DNA from: Acidithiobacillus marinus
GTDB taxonomy: Bacteria > Pseudomonadota > Gammaproteobacteria > Acidithiobacillales > Acidithiobacillaceae
Direction of reading: 5' to 3'
Assembly: GCF_002847505.1 (NCBI RefSeq)
Contig: NZ_MXAV01000004.1
Coordinates: 225,001-286,843, forward strand
DNA: 61,843 bases
Shown here: piece by piece, positions 39,541 through 49,210 of the stretch
Numbering within the stretch: the stretch's first letter is position 1
How the letters are laid out: every line of letters starts with the position of its first letter
Notes under the pieces: model-generated
The model's input: the letters and a program-made list of their open reading frames with translations, nothing else
Told to the model about the DNA's origin: nothing
Databases searched by the model: none
Translations under genes and position numbers: made by a program

Positions 39541-40668
39541 TCATCCTGCTCCGTACTGCTGATCCAACCAGTTCCGGTAACTGCCATCCATGACTTGCTG
39601 CCACCACTGGGGATGCTCCAGATACCAGAGGATGGTGTCCTGGATGCCGGTGGGAAAATCCACGGCGGGCTCAAAGCCCAGTTCGCGGGTGATTTTGCCG
39701 GCATCTATGGCATAACGGCGGTCATGACCGGGACGGTCGCGGACGTACTCGATCAGCTCCGCGCTTTTGCGCTCCAGTGCAGGTGCAGCCTGAGGATATT
39801 GGCTGGCCCAGCGCGGCTGGCTGGCAAACAGATCATCCATACTCCGACAGATCAGTTGCACAATGTCCAGATTGGTCCATTCATTACAGCCGCCAATATT
39901 GTAGCTCTCGCCTTCCTGACCCTGCTCGAGAATAGCGGCGATTCCCCGGCAGTGATCTTCGACATAGAGCCAGTCGCGGATCTGCTGGCCATCACCATAA
40001 ATGGGCAGGGGCTTGTTGTGCAGAATGTTGACAATGATGAGGGGAATGAGCTTTTCCGGAAAATGAAAGGGGCCGTAATTGTTGGAGCAATTGCTGGTGG
40101 TGGTGCTCAGGCCATAGGTATGCTGATAGGCGCGGACCAGGTGATCGGAACCGGCCTTGCTGGCGGCGTAGGGAGAATTGGGAGCATAAGGGGTATCTTC
40201 GCGGAAAGGCGGATCCTGGGGGGCGAGGGTGCCATACACCTCGTCGGTGGAAATGTGATGAAAGCGATGGGGGACAGGGCCGTCCGGGTCGTCCAGCCAG
40301 AGGGCTTTGGCGACCTTGAGCAGGGTATGGGTGCCGACGATATTGGTCTGAATAAAGGCGTCGGGATCATGAATGGAGCGATCCACATGACTTTCTGCCG
40401 CAAAATGCACGATGACGTTAATGGCATGGCTGCGCAGGCTGTTTTCTAGCATCATGGCGTCATTGATATCGCCATGCACAAAATGAAAACCGGGGTGCTT
40501 TTCCAGTCCCTCCAGATTATGGCGATTGCCGGCATAGGTGAGGGCATCGAAGGCGATCAGTGTCCCCTGGGGGTGCGTGGCCAGCCAGTGATGACAGAAA
40601 TTGCTGCCGATGAAGCCGGCGGCACCGGTGACCAGCAAGCGCTTTTCGGCAATGGATGTGGTGCTCAT
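39541..40668 (-). CDS. rfbB: dTDP-glucose 4,6-dehydratase
   Basis: The second step of dTDP-L-rhamnose synthesis. A 375-aa extended SDR with the NAD loop LVTGAAGFIGSNFCHHW, the catalytic triad region HISTDEVYGTL, and YAASKAGSDHLVRAY carrying YxxxK. It is the last gene of the minus-strand rfb run. The C-terminus is slightly longer than that of E. coli RfbB. Confidence 0.95.
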   Translation of the reverse strand: MSTTSIAEKRLLVTGAAGFIGSNFCHHWLATHPQGTLIAFDALTYAGNRHNLEGLEKHPGFHFVHGDINDAMMLENSLRSHAINVIVHFAAESHVDRSIHDPDAFIQTNIVGTHTLLKVAKALWLDDPDGPVPHRFHHISTDEVYGTLAPQDPPFREDTPYAPNSPYAASKAGSDHLVRAYQHTYGLSTTTSNCSNNYGPFHFPEKLIPLIIVNILHNKPLPIYGDGQQIRDWLYVEDHCRGIAAILEQGQEGESYNIGGCNEWTNLDIVQLICRSMDDLFASQPRWASQYPQAAPALERKSAELIEYVRDRPGHDRRYAIDAGKITRELGFEPAVDFPTGIQDTILWYLEHPQWWQQVMDGSYRNWLDQQYGAG

Positions 40669-40688
40669 GGGGGTGGGATCTCCTGTCT

Positions 40689-41558
40689 TTATTCTGAATC
40701 TTTGTCGGCCAGCATCTGGCGAAGGGCCTGTCGCCAGTGGAGCGCGGCGCCCAAGGCGGCATAGCTGACACTTTTATCCAATACTGCACAAGCGGGACGA
40801 CGAGCAGGGGTGGGATAACTGCTGCTGGCAATCATCTGAATGGGAATGCTGCGGGGAAGCAGGCCCAGAGTCAGGGCTTCTTCCTGGATAGCGACAGCAA
40901 AGTCATACCAGGAAGCGACTCCTCCGTCCGTCCAGTGCTGGATGCCGTGGAATTCAGGTTGTTCGGCTGCCCGCCAAATGGCTGCGGCCAGTCCTGCCGC
41001 CCAGGTCGGACTGCCCAGTTGGTCTCCCACCACGCCCAGGCTCTCTTTTTCCTTCATCAGCCGTAGCATGGTTTTCACAAAGTTTTTACCGTGTGCGCTA
41101 TACACCCAGGCAGTTCTGAGAATCAGCACTTTATTGCCCAGGATACGTTCTACTTCGACCTCACCAGCCGCCTTGCTGGCCCCGTAAATCCCCAATGGTC
41201 GGCGCAGACTATCGGTAGGGTAGGGGGTAGGCCGGTTGCCGTCAAAGACGAAGTCGGTGGACAGGTGAATGAGTCGAGCGTCCTGTTCTGCAGCCGCTGC
41301 GGCGCAATGGGCGGCTCCATCACGATTGATGGCGTAGGCTTTTTCCGACTCAGATTCGGCCAGATCCACCGCCGTGTAGGCAGCAGCGTTGATGATCAGA
41401 TCGGGATGAAATGCGGCGGCTATCCTGGAGACCTGTTCCTGGTTGCTGATATCCGCCTGGCTGCGCGACAGAGCCAGCAGCTCGGCAGATTCGGGAAGCT
41501 GGCGCTGTAGCTCCCAGCCGACCTGACCGTTAGCTCCGAAAAGCAGTACCCGCTGCAT
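40689..41558 (-). CDS. rfbD: dTDP-4-dehydrorhamnose reductase
   Basis: The last step of dTDP-L-rhamnose synthesis. A 289-aa SDR-like protein with LLFGANGQVGWEL, LSTDFVFDG, and YGASKAAGEVEVERI holding YxxxK. It lies between rfbB and a small membrane-protein gene, downstream of galU-rfbA-rfbC. The sugar probably goes to LPS O-antigen or exopolysaccharide; no glycosyltransferases are adjacent. Confidence 0.94.
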   Translation of the reverse strand: MQRVLLFGANGQVGWELQRQLPESAELLALSRSQADISNQEQVSRIAAAFHPDLIINAAAYTAVDLAESESEKAYAINRDGAAHCAAAAAEQDARLIHLSTDFVFDGNRPTPYPTDSLRRPLGIYGASKAAGEVEVERILGNKVLILRTAWVYSAHGKNFVKTMLRLMKEKESLGVVGDQLGSPTWAAGLAAAIWRAAEQPEFHGIQHWTDGGVASWYDFAVAIQEEALTLGLLPRSIPIQMIASSSYPTPARRPACAVLDKSVSYAALGAALHWRQALRQMLADKDSE

Positions 41559-41591
41559 GCAACTTCTCCCTTGTTTAATAAGCCCGTTAAT

Positions 41592-42098
41592 TCAGTCAGA
41601 ACGTCCCGTTGGCGCGTACAAGAATTCATAAAAGTTATCCATGGCCATCCCCTGGGTGTCATACCCTGTCACCCGGACCTGATTATTTTTGATACCTACG
41701 ACCACCATACAGGCCCGCTGTTTGGGGAGTTCTTCAGGGGCAACAAAAGCAGGACGTTTTTGTCCGCAGGCAGGGTGGGGATATTCCTGATTCAGGCGGG
41801 TGATGAGCTGGTCAGCAATCAAACGGGCCTGTTGCGAGGATCCTGCGGCAAAAGCGCGATGATCCTGCCAGGCCCTGGTGATGGCGCTGCGGACATCTGC
41901 TGAACTGGCCGAAGCCATGGCTTCCTGGTGCAACTGATCGAGCGTTTCCAGAGCGGCATAGAGGTCTGTGCGGGCGCTGCTCTGCTGATCGATGACATGC
42001 ACACTGAGAATAACGGCGAATAGGCCATAAATGACGATGACCGCTACCAGCGCCCAGGCAAAACGGATCTGACTGGATTTTTCGGGGCGTCTGGTCAT
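41592..42098 (-). CDS. Unknown one-TM protein inside the rfb cluster
   Basis: A 168-aa protein I do not recognise. One hydrophobic helix at about 11-32 (IRFAWALVAVIVIYGLFAVIL) is followed by an Ala/Gln-rich helical region and a C-terminal part with two Cys and KNNQVRVTGYDTQGM. It probably faces the periplasm. Its ATG overlaps the stop of the upstream DUF3579 gene, so the two are likely translated together. A role in surface-polysaccharide assembly is only suggested by location. Confidence 0.7.
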   Translation of the reverse strand: MTRRPEKSSQIRFAWALVAVIVIYGLFAVILSVHVIDQQSSARTDLYAALETLDQLHQEAMASASSADVRSAITRAWQDHRAFAAGSSQQARLIADQLITRLNQEYPHPACGQKRPAFVAPEELPKQRACMVVVGIKNNQVRVTGYDTQGMAMDNFYEFLYAPTGRSD

Positions 42099-42430
42099 CA
42101 GAAAGGACGCCGCTGCGCCGGACGCGCTCGGCGCCGGCCAGGGCTTTTTTGTCGGTCGCTGATGCTGCCCTCCTCGTGACGGACCTGCAAGCGATTTTCT
42201 GCGGCAAAGCGCATGATTTCCGCGAAGGCTTCGGGACGAATCTCTTCCAGGCTTTCATCCATGATGATGGCCGCATTGCCATTGATGTTGGCGGGCTCAA
42301 TCAGAGGCAGATAATGAATTTTGTGATCGGCACCGAAATGGGCAAGGCCCACGCCCTCAATAAGCATTTCTGCCCAGGCCGAGGGACGGAACTTACCCCC
42401 GCTTTCGGTTACCCCGTCAATGATGATCAT
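42098..42430 (-). CDS. DUF3579-family protein
   Basis: A 110-aa protein of the small DUF3579 family, recognised by IDGVTESGGKFRPSAWAEML and NGNAAIIMDESLEEIRPEAFAEIM. There is no signal or TM segment, and the last 20 residues are Arg-rich and unlike the core. Function is unknown. It lies 63 bp after rfbC and overlaps the next gene by one base, so it is embedded in the dTDP-rhamnose operon. Confidence 0.75.
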   Translation of the reverse strand: MIIIDGVTESGGKFRPSAWAEMLIEGVGLAHFGADHKIHYLPLIEPANINGNAAIIMDESLEEIRPEAFAEIMRFAAENRLQVRHEEGSISDRQKSPGRRRARPAQRRPF

Positions 42431-42493
42431 GGATACCGCTGCTCCTCGGGAAAGTGGGCGATGATACCGCTCTTTGCGCAGACAATGAAGGGG

Positions 42494-43042
42494 TCACGAG
42501 TAGGTGTCTGCCTTGTTGAAAGCACAACCGGCGGCATCTTTGGCGGCCAACTGCGGCATGGAGCCTGCCGCCATCGGCCAGGCTACAGCGATATCAGGAT
42601 CATTCCAGATGATGCAGCGTTCGGCTTCCGGAGCATAAAATTCGGTGGTTTTATAGAGAAAATCGGCCATGTCGCTCTGGACGTAAAAGCCGTGGGCAAA
42701 GCCTGGAGGTACCCAGAGCATCTGGTGATTTTCGGCAGAAAGGGTGGCGCCGACCCACTGCCCGAAAGTGGGGGATGAGCGGCGTAAATCAACGGCCACA
42801 TCAAAAACGGCACCGGAAACCACTCGCACCAGTTTCCCCTGGGGCTGGTGAATCTGGTAGTGCAGGCCGCGCAGTACCCCTTGTTGAGAGCGACTGTGGT
42901 TGTCCTGCACAAAATCGAGCTGCAATCCGGCCTCGGCAAACTGCCGCTGGTTCCAGCTTTCCATGAAGAATCCTCGACTGTCCCCAAATACCTTGGGGGT
43001 GATGAGTAACACTTCGGGAATGCGTAATTTTTCAATTTTCAA
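42494..43042 (-). CDS. rfbC: dTDP-4-dehydrorhamnose 3,5-epimerase
   Basis: A 182-aa cupin of normal length. The active-site His is in [21 protein letters not shown], and the conserved [27 protein letters not shown] follows. The start overlaps rfbA by 4 bp. It converts the 4-keto-6-deoxy sugar to the L-rhamno configuration for RfbD. Confidence 0.95.
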   Translation of the reverse strand: MKIEKLRIPEVLLITPKVFGDSRGFFMESWNQRQFAEAGLQLDFVQDNHSRSQQGVLRGLHYQIHQPQGKLVRVVSGAVFDVAVDLRRSSPTFGQWVGATLSAENHQMLWVPPGFAHGFYVQSDMADFLYKTTEFYAPEAERCIIWNDPDIAVAWPMAAGSMPQLAAKDAAGCAFNKADTYS

Positions 43043-43923
43043 AACAGCTTTCCTTCTTCGAGAAGGCGCAACAGATATTCACCGTAACCACTTTTTTTCA
43101 GGGGTTCAGCCAGGCGGCTTAGCGCTTCTGCGTCAATATAACCCATACGATAGGCGATTTCTTCGGGGCAGGCGACTTTCAGACCCTGACGCTCTTCCAG
43201 GGTGCGAATGAACTGCCCGGCATTGAGCAGATCAGCATGGGTGCCCGTGTCCAGCCACGCTGTGCCTCGTCCCAAGACTTCCACATGCAGGCGCTTTTGT
43301 TCGAGATACAGACGATTGAGGTCAGTGATTTCCAGTTCTCCGCGTGCCGAAGGGCGAATTTCCCGAGCCATGCGACTACCATCGGCATCATAAAAATACA
43401 GCCCGGTTACAGCGTAAGAAGAGCGCGGTTTGGCCGGCTTTTCTTCCAGACCAATGGCAATGCCCTGACGATCAAACTCCACCACACCATAAGCTTTCGG
43501 GTTGGCGACGTGGTAGGCAAAAATTGTTGCTCCATCTTCAGACTGATTGCATAACTGCAAGGACTCGCTGAGATCATGACCATAAAAGACGTTATCGCCG
43601 AGAACCAGCGCCGAAGGACTCTCCGCCAGAAACGCTTCGGCGATGAGCAGGGCCTGAGCAAGCCCATCCGGCCGCGCCTGTTCGGCATAGCAGAAATCCA
43701 GGCCCCACTGCTGACCATCCCCGAGGAGCTGCTGAAAACGTGGCAGGTCATTCGGAGTGGAAATAATCTGGATTTCGCGGATGCCGGCCAGCATCAGCGT
43801 AGCCAGTGGATAATAAATCAACGGCTTGTCATACACCGGCATCAACTGTTTACTGACCGCCTGAGTGAGGGGATACAGCCGGGTGCCGGAACCCCCGGCA
43901 AGGAGAATCCCCTTACGCTGCAT
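43039..43923 (-). CDS. rfbA: Glucose-1-phosphate thymidylyltransferase
   Basis: The first step of dTDP-rhamnose synthesis, 294 aa. The nucleotidyltransferase signature [36 protein letters not shown] is at the N-terminus, then [12 protein letters not shown]. It overlaps galU by 11 bp. Allosteric control by dTDP-rhamnose is known for the family. Confidence 0.95.
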   Translation of the reverse strand: MQRKGILLAGGSGTRLYPLTQAVSKQLMPVYDKPLIYYPLATLMLAGIREIQIISTPNDLPRFQQLLGDGQQWGLDFCYAEQARPDGLAQALLIAEAFLAESPSALVLGDNVFYGHDLSESLQLCNQSEDGATIFAYHVANPKAYGVVEFDRQGIAIGLEEKPAKPRSSYAVTGLYFYDADGSRMAREIRPSARGELEITDLNRLYLEQKRLHVEVLGRGTAWLDTGTHADLLNAGQFIRTLEERQGLKVACPEEIAYRMGYIDAEALSRLAEPLKKSGYGEYLLRLLEEGKLF

Positions 43924-44818
43924 TGCCAGCCTCGACGTCTTTGCATTGGCTATGACAGAGATCGTTCATGTATTCAGTAAATTCGGCACCGACTTCGGCA
44001 TGCCGTTTGCCAAAAGCGATGGTCGCCTTGAGATAACCCAATTTGTCGCCACAATCAAAGCGCTCGCCGGCAAAACGGTAGGCCAGCACCTGACGTTCGT
44101 TGAGGAGATGAGCTATGGCGTCCGTCAGCTGGATCTCGCCCCCGGCGCCTTTTTGGGTTTTTTCAAGAAAATGAAAGAGACGCGCCGGGAGAATATAGCG
44201 ACCCACGACGCCCAGATTGGAAGGCGCTTTCTCTGGTTTCGGCTTTTCGACAATGCTGCTGACCTGAAAAATCCGTTCGTCCCAGGGGCGGGCATCCACT
44301 ACGCCGTAGCGGGTGGAGTGTTCACGGGGGATTTCTTCGACGCCCAGAATCCCGGCCTGATAACGATGGTGTTGTTCGACCATCTGTGCCAGTACGGGCG
44401 GTTCTCCGAGCATGAGATCGTCGGCCAGTAGTACGGCAAAGGGTTCATCACCTACCACCGGTTTGGCCATCAGCACCGCATGACCAAGACCCAGGGGATA
44501 GGGCTGACGTAAAAAAATGGTGCTGACATGGCGGGGCAAAATACTTTGCACTTGTTCCAGGAGTGCTTTCTTGCCGCGTTTTTCCAGTTCGTTTTCCAGT
44601 TCGTAAGAGACGTCAAAATGATCTTCAATGGCGCGTTTGCCGCGACCACTGATGAAAATCAGCTGATCGCAGCCGGCCGCAATGGCTTCTTCGACGGCGT
44701 ACTGAATGAGTGGCTTATCCACAACCGGCATCATTTCCTTGGCGCTGGCTTTGGTGGCAGGCAAAAAACGGGTACCTAATCCAGCCACGGGGAACACTGC
44801 TTTACGGACTTCAGCCAT
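43913..44818 (-). CDS. galU: UTP-glucose-1-phosphate uridylyltransferase
   Basis: Makes UDP-glucose for polysaccharides and trehalose/LPS. The 301-aa protein carries [38 protein letters not shown] and the typical FVLPDDLM-like segment [10 protein letters not shown]. It heads the rfb run on the minus strand with a probable promoter at 44845-44874, so UDP-glucose and dTDP-rhamnose supply may be co-regulated. Confidence 0.95.
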   Translation of the reverse strand: MAEVRKAVFPVAGLGTRFLPATKASAKEMMPVVDKPLIQYAVEEAIAAGCDQLIFISGRGKRAIEDHFDVSYELENELEKRGKKALLEQVQSILPRHVSTIFLRQPYPLGLGHAVLMAKPVVGDEPFAVLLADDLMLGEPPVLAQMVEQHHRYQAGILGVEEIPREHSTRYGVVDARPWDERIFQVSSIVEKPKPEKAPSNLGVVGRYILPARLFHFLEKTQKGAGGEIQLTDAIAHLLNERQVLAYRFAGERFDCGDKLGYLKATIAFGKRHAEVGAEFTEYMNDLCHSQCKDVEAGNAA

Positions 44819-44844
44819 GGTTCATCTCCTTTATGAATGAGGCG

Positions 44845-44874
44845 AGTATAACCAAGACCACCCGTTTGCCGCAA
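44845..44874 (-). promoter_or_regulatory. Probable sigma-70 promoter of the galU-rfb operon
   Basis: On the minus strand TTGCGG and TATACT are spaced by 18 bp, with the -10 ending 26 bp before the galU ATG. Each box matches the consensus at four or five of six positions. Confidence 0.45.
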
Positions 44875-44898
44875 AGCGACAGGAGTTCTTGAGTGAAT

Positions 44899-45588
44899 TT
44901 ATGAAAGCCCGTCTGCACCAGATTCCGGGATTTCCGGAGTGGTAATGTTTTCGGGCTTCTCCCGAGAAATTTTTCCACCCCCCACTCCGCCAGCCATGGC
45001 AAAGCGTAAAGCCTGTTGCGGGGTCATGTCCGGCAGTGGAATGATTTTTTCGCGGGGGATCAGGCAGGTGAAGCCACCGACGCCGTAGCTCATGGGAATG
45101 AAAACCGCCACGCAATCTTCAGGAAGATGGGGCAGCTCTTGCAGGCTGTCGCGGGTAACCAGCCCGATGATATAGCCCATATCGCCACCCTGGCGCACTA
45201 GAACCGCGCTGCGAAAGCCCCGGTCGGCACCGCCGAACAGTAAGCCCACAGTTTCCTGGATCGTGCTGTAAAGGCTGTGCAACACCGGGATCCGCGCCAA
45301 TGCCTTGTTCAGCCATTCAAAAATCCAGGCAGTCAGGACATGGGAAGCGAGAAATCCGACTCCCAGGATCGTCAGTAAGGTCAATACCAGTCCCAGGCCG
45401 GGAATGTCGATACCAAACACCGCCCTGATAGGCGCTTCAAAGAGATTGTTCAGCCAGCCGCCAATCCACAAGACCACATAAATGGTCAGGCCGATGGGCA
45501 GGGAGATGAGCAGCCCTTGGGCAAACCAGCGCCGTAAATGCCAATGTTGAAAACGCGGTTTTGGCGTAACCGGTACGGGTAGCGTCAT
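44899..45588 (-). CDS. DUF502-family membrane protein
   Basis: A 229-aa protein with two TM helices (about 22-42 and 60-84: LLISLPIGLTIYVVLWIGGWL and LGLVLTLLTILGVGFLASHVL), then a DUF502 soluble domain (PVLHSLYSTIQETVGLLFG, GVGGFTCLIPREKIIPLPDMTPQQALRFAMAGG). I chose the start at 45588 (MTLPVPV); the open frame runs to 45651 but its extra residues are poorly conserved-looking. Function is unknown; it is widespread in proteobacteria. It lies between galU and the glrR-type regulator. Confidence 0.85.
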   Translation of the reverse strand: MTLPVPVTPKPRFQHWHLRRWFAQGLLISLPIGLTIYVVLWIGGWLNNLFEAPIRAVFGIDIPGLGLVLTLLTILGVGFLASHVLTAWIFEWLNKALARIPVLHSLYSTIQETVGLLFGGADRGFRSAVLVRQGGDMGYIIGLVTRDSLQELPHLPEDCVAVFIPMSYGVGGFTCLIPREKIIPLPDMTPQQALRFAMAGGVGGGKISREKPENITTPEIPESGADGLS

Positions 45589-45651
45589 AAGTAAACCATG
45601 ATGAAAAGATCTCTTGTAGCATAACAAAAAATGGTTGAAACGGGATGCCAC

Positions 45652-47040
45652 TCAAGGCTGATCATCACGTATTTCCGGGCATTTAAAGAGTTGCGGAGCC
45701 AGGCCATGTTTGCGCATGAGTTTGTAGAGATCGGTGCGATGCCTGCCGGCAATGCGCGCTGCACGGGAAATATTGCCGTCGGTGGCACGCAGCAGGTTTT
45801 CCAGATACACCCGTTCAAAGGCTGTTTTGGCATCCTGTAAAGGGGGGAATGCGCTGAATCCGCCTTGCCTTCCGGCATCGGGAATGGCTTCACCGGCGAC
45901 CCAGCCCTTTTCGGTGACGGCGGCGGCAAAGCTGACGGCATTTTCGAGCTCCCGCACATTCCCGGGCCAAGGTCTTTGCATCAGTTTATCCATGGCGTCG
46001 GGGCTGAAGCCTCGTATGTTGCGATCCAGGCGCTGACTTTCCCGATCCAGAAAATGTTGGGCCAGAAGCAGGATATCTTCGGGTCGTTCGCTGAGACTGG
46101 GTACCCGCAGAGGGATGACGTGCAGGCGGTAATACAGGTCTTCACGGAAGGCGCCGCTGGCCGTGAGGGCATGAATATCGTGATGCGTGGCGCTGATAAT
46201 GCGTAAATCCACGGATAATTCACTTCTGGCTCCAACCGGCCGCAGGGTCCCTTCCTGCAGCACCCGCAGCAATTTGACCTGAAGCGCCAAGGGCAGATCA
46301 CCGATTTCATCAAGAAACAAAGTCCCTCGGTCAGCGCTGCGAAGCAGGCCGGCATGGTCCTGGGTGGCTCCAGTAAAAGCACCTTTGACATGGCCGAATA
46401 GTTCACTTTCAGCCAATTCGGCAGGAATGGCTCCACAATTAACGGCGATAAAGGGCTGCTCGTGACGGGCGCTGGCTTCGTGAATGGCGCGGGCGACCCG
46501 CTCTTTCCCGGAGCCGCTTTCTCCAGAAAGAAATACACTGGCTGAGGAAGAGGCTATGCGCGAAATTTCATCGACCAGACTGGCCATGATCGGGCTACGG
46601 TGGAGAATACTCTGCCCGGCTTGAGCGCGCAGATCCGCCCGCAATTTGCCCAGCTCGCGACTGGCATGGCGTTGCGCCAGAGCTGCAGTACACAGCGTTT
46701 GCAATTCTTCATTGCTGAAAGGTTTGCTGAGATACCCGAAGGCTTGGGCGCGCATGGCTTCTACAGCATTGGGAATGCTGCCATGGGCAGTCAGCAGGAT
46801 GACGGGTAAATCAGAGTCGCGGGCCTGAACGGTTTCCAGGACAGCCATGCCATCCATGACCGGCATGCGCAAATCAGTAATCAGCACATCTATATTTTCC
46901 CGATGAAGTATTTCCAATCCTTGCACGGGATGCTGGCTGCTCAGCACGCGATAATCCTCACTTTCCAGCCACAAACCCAGTAGCCGTAAAAAGTCCGGAT
47001 CGTCGTCGATGATGAGAATGGTTGGCATGGTTTTCGACAT
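45652..47040 (-). CDS. glrR: Sigma-54-dependent response regulator (GlrR/QseF-like)
   Basis: A 462-aa NtrC-family activator. The receiver domain has IDDDP at 11-15 and phospho-Asp56 (VLITDLRMP). The AAA+ domain has Walker A GESGSGKE, the sigma-54 contact loop GAFTGA, and Walker [12 protein letters not shown]-terminal Fis-type HTH follows ([23 protein letters not shown]). It follows the lipoprotein and kinase genes, reproducing the E. coli glrK-qseG-glrR order. Its target sigma-54 promoters could not be located here. Confidence 0.92.
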   Translation of the reverse strand: MSKTMPTILIIDDDPDFLRLLGLWLESEDYRVLSSQHPVQGLEILHRENIDVLITDLRMPVMDGMAVLETVQARDSDLPVILLTAHGSIPNAVEAMRAQAFGYLSKPFSNEELQTLCTAALAQRHASRELGKLRADLRAQAGQSILHRSPIMASLVDEISRIASSSASVFLSGESGSGKERVARAIHEASARHEQPFIAVNCGAIPAELAESELFGHVKGAFTGATQDHAGLLRSADRGTLFLDEIGDLPLALQVKLLRVLQEGTLRPVGARSELSVDLRIISATHHDIHALTASGAFREDLYYRLHVIPLRVPSLSERPEDILLLAQHFLDRESQRLDRNIRGFSPDAMDKLMQRPWPGNVRELENAVSFAAAVTEKGWVAGEAIPDAGRQGGFSAFPPLQDAKTAFERVYLENLLRATDGNISRAARIAGRHRTDLYKLMRKHGLAPQLFKCPEIRDDQP

Positions 47041-47041
47041 C

Positions 47042-47563
47042 TCAAGGCACCCGGTGGTCAGGCGTTTTCAGCGTTTTTTCCGCATGGTGCTGGAGCAGAC
47101 TTTCCAGTTGGTGCAAACGTGTTTCAGCAGTATGCGCCTCTTTCAGGGCTGTTTGGGTTTGCAACTGGCTTTGTTGAAGGCGAGACTTATATTGCTGCAG
47201 CAGAATCTGGTTTTCCAGAAGTGCGCGGACAACACGCCGCAAAGAGCGGGTCTGGAGAGCTAGTTTCTGATTTTGAGCTGCCAGATCCAGTTCCCGATCC
47301 GCATTATCCAAAGTGGTTTTGTTGAGAGAGCTGCTGTTCAAATAACTGTTTGCCAGGGCGAGATGAATATGGGTGCAGGCCAGTGAATTGGCTATTCCGC
47401 AATGGTGAAGGGCGAGCAGCAGATCGGGTCTGGAGAGCGCGCTCAGGTCTATTTGCGGGGACTTGTGTGGTGGCGCTGGCGTTTGAATGGTAGCGCAGGC
47501 ACTCAGGAACAATAGACTACTGAGTCCTGCCCACCAAGGAATAGAACGGTGATTTCGGTGCAT
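47042..47563 (-). CDS. QseG-like lipoprotein
   Basis: A 173-aa protein with a lipobox (WAGLSSLLFLSAC, Cys23) followed by a Pro-rich spacer and long coiled-coil-prone helices (about 90-165, rich in Gln/Leu). It sits between a kinase and a sigma-54 response regulator, as qseG does in E. coli; similarity is mostly positional. The ATG overlaps the kinase stop (ATGA). It may sense envelope state for the kinase. Confidence 0.75.
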   Translation of the reverse strand: MHRNHRSIPWWAGLSSLLFLSACATIQTPAPPHKSPQIDLSALSRPDLLLALHHCGIANSLACTHIHLALANSYLNSSSLNKTTLDNADRELDLAAQNQKLALQTRSLRRVVRALLENQILLQQYKSRLQQSQLQTQTALKEAHTAETRLHQLESLLQHHAEKTLKTPDHRVP

Positions 47564-49074
47564 CAGAGTTTGGCCTTCTGTGGAGATGACGGTAACCAGA
47601 TTTCGGCCTGGAGGCCTCCCAGTGGACGATTCTGAATCCGGATCCACCCGTTCTGGGCGGCTACCAGTTCGCGGGTGATGGCTAACCCCAGTCCGGTTCC
47701 CCTGGGGAGACTGTTTCGGACCGGCACCTGATAAAAACGTTCAAATACTCTCCCCAGCAATTCTTCGGGAATGCCCGGGCCTTCATCTTCCACCCGGAAC
47801 AACACTCCCTGCGCTTCGCTGCTGGCATGGACACTGATTTTTCCGCCGGCAGGACTATATTTATGGGCATTACTGACGAGGTTTCCGAGAATTTGCCGCA
47901 GACGTTGCGGGTCCGCATATACTTTCAGCGCGTCGTGACTGCTACTGCAGGAGAGAGCTTGTTGCTTTTTTTCAGTCAATGGCTGCAGGCGCTTGTGCAG
48001 GTCATCGAGAATTTCGGGCACAGATACCATTTGCGGTGAAAAATCCAGAGACTGTGCCTGCAGGGCGTGCATATCGAGCATTTCCTGGATGGCCGCGTAT
48101 AATTCCTTGACCTGTCGCACGACAATTTCGAGGACTTCGCGCTGTCGTGGCAGCAGGGGACCAATACGTTCGCTGAGTAGCAGTTCACTGCCGGAGCGGG
48201 CAGAGGCCAGAGGGGTTTTCAGCTCATGGGAAACCTGGCTGAGAAATTCATGGCGCAGGCGTTCTTCTTCGCGCAGCCGAGACTGCATGCTTTCGATGCT
48301 GCGGGCAAGATCCCGTAATTCCTGGGGGCCATCACTGGCCACATGGGTAAACTTGCCGGCACCGATGTCTTCCAGAGCCAGACGAAAGTCCCGAAGTGGG
48401 CGTGTTAGTGCGGTGGCCACCCGCCAGGGAATCAATAAGCTGAGCAGTGCAGTCATCGCCACCAGAGCATAGAGCAGTTCAACGGCCTGGGTGCGTGCGG
48501 TTTCCGCTGCGTTTCCCTGCAGCAGAAGCAAATGCTGCATGGCCAGATGCACCTGTTGAAAACTACTCTCCACTAATGTTTTGCTCTTGGCGATCTGGGT
48601 GGTTGCCGGATCTTTGGGGTCAGCAGTTGTCTGGGCCGTCTGAGCGTAATTGCTTAAACTGTTTTGTAGTTGTTCCAGTGCGCTGGTCAGGGCCGGAAAT
48701 GCTGCCGCACTGGTCTGAATGGTCCGCAAGCTGGCTTGTTCGCGGGCAATGAGCCGGGTAAAGGTTTTTTTATAGCCGGCATGGGGAAGTATTCGCGCCA
48801 GATCCTGATAAAATTCGGCTTGGCGCTGTTGCCCATGCATTTCCAGTAATTGTTTTTGTAGCGGTAGTCCGACGGTAACCAGGGTATTGCTGCTGTCACC
48901 CAAGGTATGGATAGCCTTGACAGCGACCAACACGACGCCTACGACCAGGAGAAGGATGAGAATGGCAAAAAGCAGCACCCGTCGGGGAATCGAAATGGTT
49001 TTATCTGGCGCTTTGCTCCGGGAATCCAAATGGTCCCTTTCTGTCCCGAAATTTTCCATGTAGTCCGCTGCCAT
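47563..49074 (-). CDS. glrK: Sensor histidine kinase (GlrK/QseE-like)
   Basis: A 503-aa membrane kinase. TM1 (about 32-53) and TM2 (about 199-219) flank a periplasmic helical domain; HAMP follows at about 220-272. HisKA has the H-box FLSQVSHELKTPLA with phospho-His283; HATPase has LGNLVSNAHKYSP, VEDEGPGIPEELLGRVFERFYQ and GTGLGLAITREL. ATG 49074 has GGAG just upstream. It is the first gene of the three-gene signalling operon. Confidence 0.92.
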   Translation of the reverse strand: MAADYMENFGTERDHLDSRSKAPDKTISIPRRVLLFAILILLLVVGVVLVAVKAIHTLGDSSNTLVTVGLPLQKQLLEMHGQQRQAEFYQDLARILPHAGYKKTFTRLIAREQASLRTIQTSAAAFPALTSALEQLQNSLSNYAQTAQTTADPKDPATTQIAKSKTLVESSFQQVHLAMQHLLLLQGNAAETARTQAVELLYALVAMTALLSLLIPWRVATALTRPLRDFRLALEDIGAGKFTHVASDGPQELRDLARSIESMQSRLREEERLRHEFLSQVSHELKTPLASARSGSELLLSERIGPLLPRQREVLEIVVRQVKELYAAIQEMLDMHALQAQSLDFSPQMVSVPEILDDLHKRLQPLTEKKQQALSCSSSHDALKVYADPQRLRQILGNLVSNAHKYSPAGGKISVHASSEAQGVLFRVEDEGPGIPEELLGRVFERFYQVPVRNSLPRGTGLGLAITRELVAAQNGWIRIQNRPLGGLQAEIWLPSSPQKAKL

Positions 49075-49210
49075 TCACTCCGCCCTGTAACACCCTGACA
49101 CTTTTCGCCACCGCTTGTCTCGCAGTGTATGCGACCCTGGTATTCTGGCCTAGTGTAGAAGATTGGCTACAGAGTTGAGTTGGAGCACAGCGCCCGACTG
49201 TGTCTGGGCA

